In this document: in pieces, positions 55,625 to 64,000 of the stretch
How the letters are laid out: every line of letters starts with the position of its first letter
Numbering within the stretch: position 1 is the first letter of the stretch
Assembly (NCBI RefSeq): GCF_020283565.1
Contig: NC_060061.1
Location: forward strand, 19,071,362 to 19,135,361
Direction of reading: 5' to 3'
From: Trifolium pratense
Lineage: Eukaryota; Streptophyta; Magnoliopsida; Fabales; Fabaceae
Length of the DNA: 64,000 bases
Translations under genes and position numbers: made by a program
The notes under the pieces: generated by a model
The model's database searches: none
Seen by the model: the letters and a program-made list of their open reading frames with translations, nothing else
Told to the model about the DNA's origin: nothing

Positions 55625-57853
55625 TATATCTCCGCACAACATATAAATTTATTTCAAAACACACAAATGATTGGATGAAAAGAGATGTGGCAAAATTTAA
55701 GTCACACAATTGACATATAAATAGTGACAGAATTAGAAAAACTCAAATAAAACAAATAAAATTAAAGGGTACATACCTTTTAAAAATATTCCAAAGGGAC
55801 ATATGTGAAGAGCATCAACCTCACAGTTCAGTTCTTTTGAGTAAGAGATGATGACCCAAAGCCTAAAATAAAAAATTATAAAAATAAGTATATCAATAAA
55901 AAAAATGAATAAATAAAAAAGTAAAGGAAAGGAAAGTAAAACAACTATTACTGTTATTTAATTTGTATCATAATAGAATATGAATACACATATACAGTAA
56001 CACTTAACTAAACCTATAAATGGACGTGCAACACAAAAGTTGAATATATGATCTGCAACAAACAAAAAATGTCAAATTCTCTTAATTTTATTTGTTATGC
56101 AAAAAGTTAATTTTTGCAAAAAATAAAATAACTACAACAAATCATGGTTTTAGAGGTCTGCACACCATTGACAATTTGGGCTGCACTAGATTTCTCATGG
56201 TTCCATCAAAGATTTGCTCACAATTGTTTCATTCTCCTTGGAACATACACCAAGTAGCAGTCCCTCAATTGAATTAAACCGAGACATTCTGTCATTCACC
56301 ACCGATTGCAGCCCTGGCAACCTCCCACATTCTGCACTCTTTTAGAGAGCATATTGCAACAAACTCCTATGGCAGTAGCAGATCTTAGTTAGGACTAGGG
56401 GATGCAATCGCCACCCCAATTGTTTTAATAGATATGTATATGTTTTGTTGTATACACTATATGTGTTTATTACTAAGCAATTAATGATGGCGCAATGGCG
56501 ATATAACAATTTTGTAGTTTTAGGGATTAAATGCACCGGAAGCCTTTTTCTATTTTCTTAGGCGAAAATGGGGAATGCAAGGGTTAAACTCAGTCTGTTT
56601 AGCTTAAAATCACAGCAAAACTAACAACTTCAACAGTAAACAAATTTTGCCTTAGATTGCAATAGTGTTGTAAATGTTCTTTATATTTTTAGCCTACTCA
56701 AAAATATCGATCAAGGTCGGCCAGGGTCCTAAGGTAAAGGTGGATCTATGAGAAATGAAGTTATAAACTTGATTCGAACAATCATTTATGCAGTTTTGAG
56801 ATTCAGATTAGATTTCACTGAGTATGCATATGAATGATTGGTGCTACAATTAAGCTGATCATTGAGAGAGTGGATAAATTAGCGAGACATTTCATATTCT
56901 TTTGGAAACACTTTAGCTGAGAAATGACGACAACTTTTGAAAAACGTAGTCATTTGTGTATTTTAGAGAACGGTTTCCCAATACATAATGTCAATAGGCA
57001 TTCATCACTATCAAAATAACATTACTCTCCAACATAAAATTCAATGTCATTTACGAACCATGAAGATTTATGTAAACAACAATACTAGTGCATAATAATT
57101 TGTTTACATACTATAATGTAGATTCAGTGGCAAAAATCATGCATGGTAATTTCATTAACTAGAAGTTATAATAACTAGTAGCAGTCATAACTGATAATTA
57201 GATACTAATGATAATAGGCACAATAACTATGGCAACAACCATAGTTGCAAGTGCACAAGGAAGATATTTTTCTGCGGCAATAAGTGAATCATATATACAC
57301 AAGTGTGTTGAGTAGGCATTGTACTAACAGATGTAGTATTTATGTATTAATAAACCGGAAAAGCGATGACACAACTATTCAGTCTGCTCGTAACTGTTTG
57401 ACTAAGGAAAAATGCTACTTCTGCCATTGATCAAGCATCTGATGTCAAGTTGGTTTCTGATTTGGGATACCTGCATACATCATTGCATCAGAAAGATGTT
57501 CCGTAAAGTATCAGAAACATGTGTTTTGTAATCTGTTCCAAGTTTTTCCTTTTACTGAAATTATTATCAGTGTCGTGTTTGTGTTCATAGAAACTGCATT
57601 CATAAAACAAATAGACAAGAAAGTAGTAGCATCAGTCACCTGATAAGAAAGTTTGTGTGATTAACATCTCCATTTTGAGATAGGGACACAAGTTAAATAG
57701 CGACACCATAAGCAGTAATCATTGAAGTTAACCCCTTTAAGTAACAAAACCATCTCGCCTATCAATCTGTATACAAGTCAACTTACATTTCAGGACCCAA
57801 TTTTAACAATGCAATGCACCCAACAACAACCAAAAAACGGAAAGAGAAGTTAC
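55625..57853. other. Region with exon-like remnants, not assigned
   Basis: Two minus-strand stretches look exon-like. About 55863-55776 is open between AG and GT. About 56345-56200 is open for some 46 codons (reading NDRMSRFNSIEGLLLGVCSK). I do not recognise either. They may be more fragments of captured genes, as for the exportin and rhomboid pieces that follow. The rest is AT-rich, with no clear repeat ends. Confidence 0.3.
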
Positions 57854-58098
57854 CCAACACCGAGTAGTACGAAAGAGATCATCCAGAGGGCATGCTGATA
57901 AAATTTGTAAACAGGAGGAGCAGGATGAGAGTTTGTTGGAATATCCGATTTATAGTGAGGGCGAATCAGCAATACAAATCCAAGCAGAAACCCTGATATT
58001 ACTCCTCCAATGTGACCAAAATTATCGATATGAATTGGAAGAATTCCAAAAGCTAAAGTGGATATAATGTTCACAAGATGAATCAACAACTCAGAAAT
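57854..58098 (-). pseudogene. Rhomboid-like protease, isolated C-terminal exon
   Basis: One 245-nt exon with acceptor and donor intact. It reads ISELLIHLVNIISTLAFGI, IDNFGHIGGVISGFLLGF and VLLIRPHYKSD, and ends LWMISFVLLGVG. HIGG...SGFLLGF is the C-terminal transmembrane segment with the catalytic His of plant rhomboid (RBL) proteases. The exons with the GxSG serine motif and the final Cys-rich exon are not found nearby, so this is a fragment. Confidence 0.75.
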
Positions 58099-58122
58099 CT
58101 GCAAAACAAGAAGCAGGATAAG

Positions 58123-58519
58123 AAAACTTAATGGAAAGCTAACTTACCTTATAATCCAAATGATCAATAAAGTAGAAGAGAGATCATCAGTAGATTTTGT
58201 GATAATCCAAAATATTAACTTACCTTAATGAAACATTATTACCAATCTAGGTGACTTTGGCAAAGGATCATTGATTTTGCTTTTATGCTCATCATTTCAT
58301 GAAAGAATGACACATGAAATAAACAATAACAAGTGTAAGAATATGAATTCAAACATAAAAAAATCATACAGAAACTCAAGTGTTTCAATTCTATACTTCA
58401 TTGACAAGAATAAATTCCACTACCAAAACATCGAAACAGAACAAGTTATAACAAAAATAAGATGATACAATCCTGTTCATTCAATTCAATTAACAAAAAT
58501 AGACAAAGGATCATTAACA
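58123..58519. repeat. Direct repeat (copy A) of the zinc-finger gene 3' flank
   Basis: Nearly identical to 60368-60766 over about 398 bp. The copy at 60 kb is the natural end and 3' flank of the C2H2 gene. This copy lies between the rhomboid exon and the exportin exons. Its ORF (58271-58465) is matched in copy B and is not a gene. Confidence 0.93.
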
Positions 58520-58531
58520 GATGAAACATAC

Positions 58532-59976
58532 CTCTGTTAAACATTGCAACGTTAGGTTCCGATATGCCGGAACCGGGAAAAACTTTAGAAGTGTCTCAAG
58601 CTGCGTGACAGCAAAAGTTAAAAGATTTCAGTAAGTGACTTCCTCAACAACAAATTCATTTTGAACAGAAGAAGAACCTACCAACGGTGATTCAAATATA
58701 TAACCCAAGGGAATCCATGATAAGAAGGCATGTAATGTGGACACATATAGGCACATATGAGCGCGTATGAGCTCGGCCCTTTGGGATGCTGATTGCACAT
58801 ATAGGCATAACTCATGTATGAGTTGAAATTCACTGCAAACAACCAAGTATAATTCTTAACAAAGTATAGACACATCGTATAAAGTAAATGTAGATAAATA
58901 ACAATTGCTGAGCCAATACATAACCATCCAGAGCATGCATGATAGAGAGTGTTTGATATAAAACTATTACCAAATTTCCACCTAATAACTTGGGCTTTCA
59001 GGATAATTATAACAAAAACAAAGGAGTCCGAGATGAACAGACATATCAGATGCAAAAAGGATAATGCTAAAATTCAATAACGAAATTATGAGCAAAATTA
59101 TTTCAAGATCATAAACAAAAAAATAATTACGCCAATAAGTAGATACAGGTTAAAAAATCCTACAACCAGCATCTCCGCTAACACCTAGCAGGGATAAGGC
59201 TCTGTGCATCTACCCTACCAAGGCAGGTGGGAGCCTCGTGCAAGGGCTGTCCTTTTTTAGTGATAATTCCTAGATTAGAAAACAATTTTCTTTCATGTAA
59301 CTTCCCTAAAATTATATTTGTTCTAAAATGATCACCAATCATCAACTAGAGTATTTGATGTTAATCACCCCAGTCTAACTTCCAGGCGATAAAGGCAATT
59401 ACCAATTCACAACTTAAGCAGTACAAATAAAACTACAATATAATTTCTCACTTACGAATTAAAATCAATTGCTCTACCTAGCCACCTATATAAGCAGTTA
59501 TCACACTTGCTAGTCTTTCAATCTCACATTCAATGAATCAGAAGTCTACCCAAAAAATTATAGAACAAGACAAACAAGGCTTTTAAGAATGCAACTTAAT
59601 GAATTCATTACTGTACATCAAGTAATTAAAACTCAATCTTTCAGACACTCAACTTAAAAGAAAGATAAGTGAAATGGAAAGCAGGAAAGAATACATTAAG
59701 CTGTTAACAGCAACCTGTTCAATGATTGTTTAAGCTCTTTTATCTTCTGCTGTGTCATTTCTCCTCTCGAAAAATCAGAAACCTCTTCACTCAAAAGCTG
59801 AACAGACATTTTTTAAGTTAGTCATAGACATAAGAAATAAAATCTAATGAAAACAGGGATAAACCTACTTTCAGTATAGCCATGCAATTCTCGCAGATCG
59901 TTTCACTAGTTTTAGCTGCTGAGACAAGATCAGGAATGAAGCTTCGCCATCTTGCTAGCCACTCGTGCTTCAAAAT
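58532..59976 (-). pseudogene. Exportin-1 (XPO1/CRM1) internal gene fragment, four exons
   Basis: Four exons on the minus strand, all with GT-AG borders and joining in one open frame of 137 codons: 59976-59869 ([13 protein letters not shown]...), 59797-59715 (SEEVSDFSRGEMTQQKIKE), 58832-58682 (LSWIPLGYIFESPL) and 58600-58532 (LLKFFPVPAYRNLTLQCLTE). These are consecutive HEAT-repeat exons of the nuclear export receptor. The third exon carries an extra six-residue HMCLYV, apparently a local duplication of MCLYV-coding DNA. No upstream or downstream exon is found, so no export receptor can be made. The fragment could still be transcribed and spliced. Confidence 0.88.
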
Positions 59977-60367
59977 CTGTTTATGAGACACCCATCATTA
60001 CATACAAAAAGATACAAACAATAATATTTGAAAGGGAGATTTTAAATCCAGAATAACAAAAAAGTGAAAAGAAATCGACAACCCTATTAGAAGCTTTAAG
60101 AAACTGCAGAAAATATCGTTTTCATCTCGAATCTTGATATAAATGTGAGTGTATTAAGCATTGCACCAAAAATAAAAGACTTAATATAGAAAAAAGGGAG
60201 AACGATGGATAACGTTGAAGTTAGAAAAGAGTATAACTGATTCGTACTAACAAATGACATATAGTGATGGTTGAATAGAATACATCAAGAAGTGTTAAAG
60301 ATTAAAACCAAAATGACCAGCAAAAAAGAATAGTTAGCAATCAATTACTTAGAAGGAATCGGATCAC
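59977..60367. other. Spacer between exportin fragment and repeat copy B
   Basis: No gene and no further exportin exon is seen. The sequence is AT-rich. Confidence 0.4.
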
Positions 60368-60766
60368 AAAACTTAATGGAAAGCTAACTTACCTTATAAT
60401 TCAAATGATCAATAAAGTAGCAGAGAGATCATCAGTAGATTGTGTGATAATCCAAAAATATTAACTTACCATAATGAAACCATTACTACCAATCTAGGTG
60501 ACTTTGGCAAAGTATCATTGATTTTGCTTTTATGCTCATCAATTCATGAAAGAATGACACATGAAATAAACAATAACAAGTGTAAGAATATGAATTCAAA
60601 CATAAAAACATCATACAAAAACTCAAGTGTTTCAGTTCTATACTTCATATACAAGAATAAATTCCACTACCAAAACATCGAAACAGCACAAGTTATAACA
60701 ATAATAAGATGATAAAATCCTGTTCATTCAATTCAATTAACACAAATAGACAAAGGATCATCAACA
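60368..60766. repeat. Direct repeat (copy B), 3' flank of the C2H2 gene
   Basis: Matches 58123-58519 with few differences. It overlaps the last few bases of the C2H2 coding region and its likely 3' UTR, so this is the original locus and copy A is the derived one (inference). Confidence 0.93.
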
Positions 60767-61306
60767 CCTTGCTTTTTCATCGGAAAGCTTCAATCTTTTA
60801 CCGTTGTTATCGTGATTATCCGCATCAAAATATAACGATTTCCCACAAGACATATCTAACAATGATTGAGCAACCTCACGGACATCATCATCAATGAAAA
60901 ATCTCCTTGAACGTTTACGGGTCTCGTAGGTTTTTGGGGGCAAAAACCTTGACAAGTCAATAGCATCTTGACAAGTCAAAAATGGAGAAGTACCCTTCTT
61001 GGAACTGTGACATCTCATATGTCCATTCAAAGCTCGGTTGGATGTAAAAGCCCTTTCGCAAACACGACACAAATAAGGTTTCTCCTGTTGTTGTTTCTCC
61101 TTGTTACGAAGAGAAGAGGAGAAAAAGGTGATCTTCAAGATGCGATTTTGATCGTTTGTTTGAGGTGGTTGAAGAACAGGTTTGGAGGTTGTGTGTGCTT
61201 TGTCAGAGTTGAATGTTTTCTTCTTATCAGTTTGAAGATCATCGAGATGATGATCACCCTTGTTGAAAAACAGGGTTGGATGATGATGAGAAGCAAAATC
61301 GATCAT
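60761..61306 (-). CDS. Single C2H2 zinc-finger protein
   Basis: Intronless, 181 residues if started at MIDFASHHHP (61306). An in-frame ATG at 61426 would add 40 residues of low plausibility. One finger, YLCRVCERAFTSNRALNGHMRCH, lies near residues 95-117: C-X2-C-X12-H-X3-H, with a variant (SNRALNGHM) of the plant QALGGH helix. Basic stretches KTYETRKRSRR may serve nuclear import. The C-terminal RLKLSDEKARC is short; no clear EAR motif is seen. Probably a nuclear transcriptional regulator; the targets are unknown. The 3' end and flank were duplicated to 58.1 kb. Confidence 0.8.
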   Translation of the reverse strand: MIDFASHHHPTLFFNKGDHHLDDLQTDKKKTFNSDKAHTTSKPVLQPPQTNDQNRILKITFFSSSLRNKEKQQQEKPYLCRVCERAFTSNRALNGHMRCHSSKKGTSPFLTCQDAIDLSRFLPPKTYETRKRSRRFFIDDDVREVAQSLLDMSCGKSLYFDADNHDNNGKRLKLSDEKARC

Positions 61307-61549
61307 GGTGTTGTGAATTAGGGTTTGAATTGTGGAATTGATTGAGAAATTGATGAGCAATTGATTGAGAAATTGTGGAACAAACAAGAAATTAGGGTTT
61401 GAGATTTCAAAGAAAGAAACTTGCAACGGCGCGAGCGAGAACGAGAGAGTGAGTGAAGAAGTTGAAGTGACTGATTATCAAAGCAAGAAACAAATAAAAC
61501 ACGCGCAACGGCGCCAGACTTACCAACTAGCCCCAAGCCCCCAACGTCT
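61307..61549. promoter_or_regulatory. Upstream region of the C2H2 gene
   Basis: The first 240 bp before the start, up to a SINE. On the minus strand it has a CT-rich leader (CTCACTCTCTCG near 61440-61455). The SINE at 61550 lies about 240 bp upstream of the ATG and may sit in the promoter. Confidence 0.35.
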
Positions 61550-61795
61550 CTTTTCTTTTTTTATTTTTTATTTATTTTTATTTATTTAAAACAATTAGGT
61601 ATTCGGCCCAATTACCGACTAATTTGAGTAGACTAATCCCACGACTCAATATTTAAGGAGGCCTATTTAAAGTCAATTTTTTTCTGTATGAACTAGTCCA
61701 TCGAATGACATCAGAAAAAATCAAACCTACGACCATGAGAGAAACACACTCTAAGGTCTCAAGTCAATACCACTAGACCAACCCAAATGGGTTAG
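61550..61795 (-). mobile_element. tRNA-derived SINE upstream of the C2H2 gene
   Basis: The flanks CCCCAACGTCT at 61539-61549 and 61796-61806 match. Box-A-like TAGTGGTATTGACTTGAG and AACCCATTTGGGTTGGTC lie at the head. A T-rich tail on the plus strand (61550-61600) is the minus-strand A-rich end. Same family as 48119-48241 and 62911-63049, but longer, with extra sequence near the tail. Confidence 0.75.
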
Positions 61796-62033
61796 CCCCA
61801 ACGTCTTTGATCGGAAAAATTCGAATCAATTGAGAATGAGTCTGGGTTTGTGTTTCCTCTGATTGAAAAGAGTGGACCGAAATGGGAATATCCAAAATTA
61901 TAAATGAATCCGTCTATTAAAATTATATTTTTACCTTTTTAAATTATAAACTTTTAAACTAACTCTAAAATTACATTAAATTTGTTTCTATTTTTCCTTA
62001 TAGCGAATCTTAGATAAATCATTTTCTCTCTTG

Positions 62034-62140
62034 TCTATTACTAATATATGAAAATCGATTAACACCAAAGTTGCTAATTTATCCTTATTACTTTTAATCA
62101 CGTTGCAAGTTTTATATCCTTAAAAATCCTTAAGTTTTAA

Positions 62141-62215
<75 letters not shown>

Positions 62216-62809
62216 AATATACGATAAATACAATAAAAAGATAATACGCTTAAAAATAGGAATAAAACAAATTATAAATAGCAACAAAATAGAATAATAT
62301 ATTTATGCTTAAAAATAGGAATAAGATGAATATGCATAAATAGAAATATAAAAAAATTGAAACATAAACAATATTATTGCAAAAAAAAAAACTATATTTC
62401 TCATAAATAAACAATATTATATTACCATCAAATTTACTCTGAATTTTTAATAATAATATAATAAAGTTATTATAAAAAAAATATAATAATAAAGTTTTTC
62501 TTTTGAGTAATATAATAATAAAGGTATTATAAACAAAAATAATAAAGTTAATTACTTTCAAATTTACTAAATTATCCTAAATATTCCTAATTAAATTTCT
62601 AATTTTTTTATTAAAAAATATACACGAGATCATTATTTGTCATTGATAATTTTTTCATTTAATCAATTTTACAAGAAATAACACAACACAAGTTTCACTT
62701 AAATTTTAAATATTTTATTCTAAATAAATTTTTGCCTTAATATAATGAAAAACTTAAATATCGAATAAAAGTCAAAAGACTTGTGCGAATGCACAGGTCT
62801 TTTAACTAG
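62034..62809 (+). mobile_element. Non-autonomous Helitron
   Basis: The 5' end is TCTATTACTAATATATGAAA (62034). The 3' hairpin is GACTTGTGC-GAAT-GCACAGGTC (62779-62800), followed by TCTTTTAA and CTAG (62806-62809), then T. The body is AT-rich, with a (TA)n tract at 62145-62212. It is about 776 bp. The 62250-62561 ORF is AT-rich noise. Confidence 0.7.
62145..62212. repeat. (TA)n microsatellite
   Basis: About 68 bases of TA dinucleotides inside the Helitron. Confidence 0.95.
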
Positions 62810-62910
62810 TTTTTGTTTAAAAAGACATAATTTGTAGTTTTTTATTTTTATATATTTTTAATAATTTTTTTATCAAAATATAGTTCAAGTTCATGTAGGA
62901 ATGATGTTCT

Positions 62911-63049
62911 TTATTTTGAAGAAGTTAAATTAGTTCATCCGAATTGACCACAGAGAGAGTCGAACTTGAGACTTTAAGGAGGAGCACACTCCTTGACCCC
63001 AAGCCTATACCACGATACCAACCCAACTCGGCAACTCCTTGGCCTCTGC
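62911..63049 (-). mobile_element. tRNA-derived SINE with perfect 14-bp TSD
   Basis: The flanks AGGAATGATGTTCT at 62897-62910 and 63050-63063 are identical. On the minus strand the head has GTTGGTATCGTGGTATAGGC and a box-B-like AGTTCGACTCTC, then TCAATTCGGATGAACTAA and a short A-rich end. Third copy of the family. Confidence 0.85.
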
Positions 63050-63063
63050 AGGAATGATGTTCT

Positions 63064-63239
63064 ATTTTTCAACACCGTTAAAGAAGAGGATAGATACAGG
63101 AATATCTAAACCCCCATCGGATTCAGGGAACGGAAAAGAAAAAAAATTCATCCCCGCCCATTTTTTATGGCTACTAACAAATTAATTACTAGTTTTTTTT
63201 TTGTTTTTAGTATCAAATAGTATTTTATTTTACTTTATA
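63064..63239. other. Intergenic DNA
   Basis: No gene is seen; it separates the SINE from the Helitron terminus. Confidence 0.3.
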
Positions 63240-64000
63240 CTAGTATTTCTACCCGTGCGATGCACGGGGCAAATTATGGATAGAGATTATAATATTTTTA
63301 TTACAAATTTATGAATTTTAAAATAACATTTTATTTTAAAAAAATAGCATTATATATAAAAAAAAAACATTTTATTTTAAAATAGTCTAGTTATATTTTT
63401 ATGTGACATTGAGATATATATTAAGAATTATATATATAAAAAAACAACATTTGAATTACTTTAGAATAATTAAATAGTCATGAGAGGTTGTAATTCAAAA
63501 CTATTAGTTGGAATTATGGAATAAAAGAGAAACTGGTAAAATAAGTTAATAGATTGGTGGCAAATTTTTTCTTCTTAACCTCTGTTTTTTAGGAGAAGGA
63601 ATCGGATAATTTAGAGTTCGAACGCGATGTAATTAATGTCTAATTAAGAATTACTTACTCTCGGAAATCAAATTCATGTTCTTCTAATTAAATGATTTGT
63701 TTTAAAAAAATTAAAAAAAAAATCAATTAATCACTTAAGATCAATCACTCAATTTATTTGGTCACAATTTTACCCACCACGTGTTAGGCATGTGATTGGT
63801 TGATCAGTAAAAAAAAAAAAAACAAATAAAATATTATATGTTCAAATGGTTAATAGATTGCAATACCTTAATGAACTCGATAAATAAATACTCAAAGTTT
63901 TTCTTTTTAACAAATAAATACTCAAAAGTTAAAATTAATGTATTATGTAAAAATGTACTTAACTATGAGAATGTTGAACAAAAAGACTAACAGAGTAACA
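63240..64000 (-). mobile_element. 3' end of a Helitron running beyond the window
   Basis: On the minus strand the hairpin CCCGTGCATCGCACGGG is followed by TAGAAATA and CTAG, then T (63243-63239). This is a typical Helitron 3' terminus. The body would extend to the right, past the end of the window. The remaining sequence is AT-rich, with no coding frame seen, so the 5' end and size are unknown. Confidence 0.65.

Noticed and set aside
58271..60712. Paired ORFs at 58271-58465 and 60440-60712
   Set aside because: They are the two copies of a duplicated 3' flank; the frame has no protein-like motifs.
62250..62561. Hydrophobic ORF that might be read as a membrane protein
   Set aside because: Pure AT-rich composition inside a Helitron; no start context or homology.

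Overview
This is a window of plant nuclear DNA. It is AT-rich and has intron-bearing genes with plant-type families: a POLTERGEIST-like PP2C, TIM9, receptor-like cytoplasmic kinases, an alpha-expansin and a C2H2 finger gene. These sit among Copia, Gypsy, Cassandra, MULE, Helitron, SINE and MITE sequence. The style of the proteins and repeats suggests a legume of the Medicago/Trifolium/Pisum group. That is an inference from pattern, not a database match.

Layout. 0-3.4 kb: intergenic DNA with a Tourist-like MITE that has been hit by a SINE. 3.5-6.3 kb (+): a four-exon POL/PLL-type PP2C gene. 6.3-20.9 kb: a repeat-rich desert holding a hAT/MULE-like element with an internal foldback, a Stowaway MITE, a Cassandra TRIM nested in a SINE, a tandem array of small Helitrons, a 398-bp palindromic foldback, a 1.6-kb long-TIR element built around a minisatellite, and a second foldback with a perfect 9-bp TSD. 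20.9-23.0 kb (+): TIM9 in two exons. 25.2-27.5 kb (+): a six-exon RLCK with a degraded DFG and glycine loop (predicted pseudokinase). 27.7-29.3 kb (-): a broken multi-exon copy of cyclase-associated protein. 29.9-30.6 kb (+): a truncated second copy of the RLCK last exon and 3' flank. 31.2-33.7 kb (-): a four-exon, apparently active PBL19/PCRK-type RLCK. 34-36.8 kb: a hAT MITE nested in a foldback, a Copia 3' remnant and a Stowaway. 37.0-41.7 kb (+): a full-length Copia element with 255-bp LTRs, a 5-bp TSD and a mutated polyprotein. 42.5-43.6 kb: nested MITEs. 44-44.9 kb (-): a Gypsy pol remnant. 45.4-48.6 kb (-): a three-exon alpha-expansin with two SINEs in intron 1. 49-52 kb: MITE and unclassified repeats. 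52.2-54.3 kb: a decayed MULE. 55.4-55.6 kb: a small Helitron. 57.8-60.0 kb (-): fragments of a rhomboid gene and of exportin-1, next to a 400-bp direct repeat of the 3' flank of the zinc-finger gene. 60.8-61.3 kb (-): the C2H2 gene. 61.5-64 kb: SINEs and Helitron ends.

The intact genes have no obvious shared pathway: phosphatase signalling, mitochondrial import, immune or receptor signalling, cell-wall loosening and transcription. The clearest themes are repeated nesting of short transposons with readable target-site duplications, and clusters of intron-bearing gene fragments (CAP, XPO1, rhomboid, RLCK 3' end) beside intact genes. All exon joins were worked out by eye from splice sites and reading frame. 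No alignment or database search was run.
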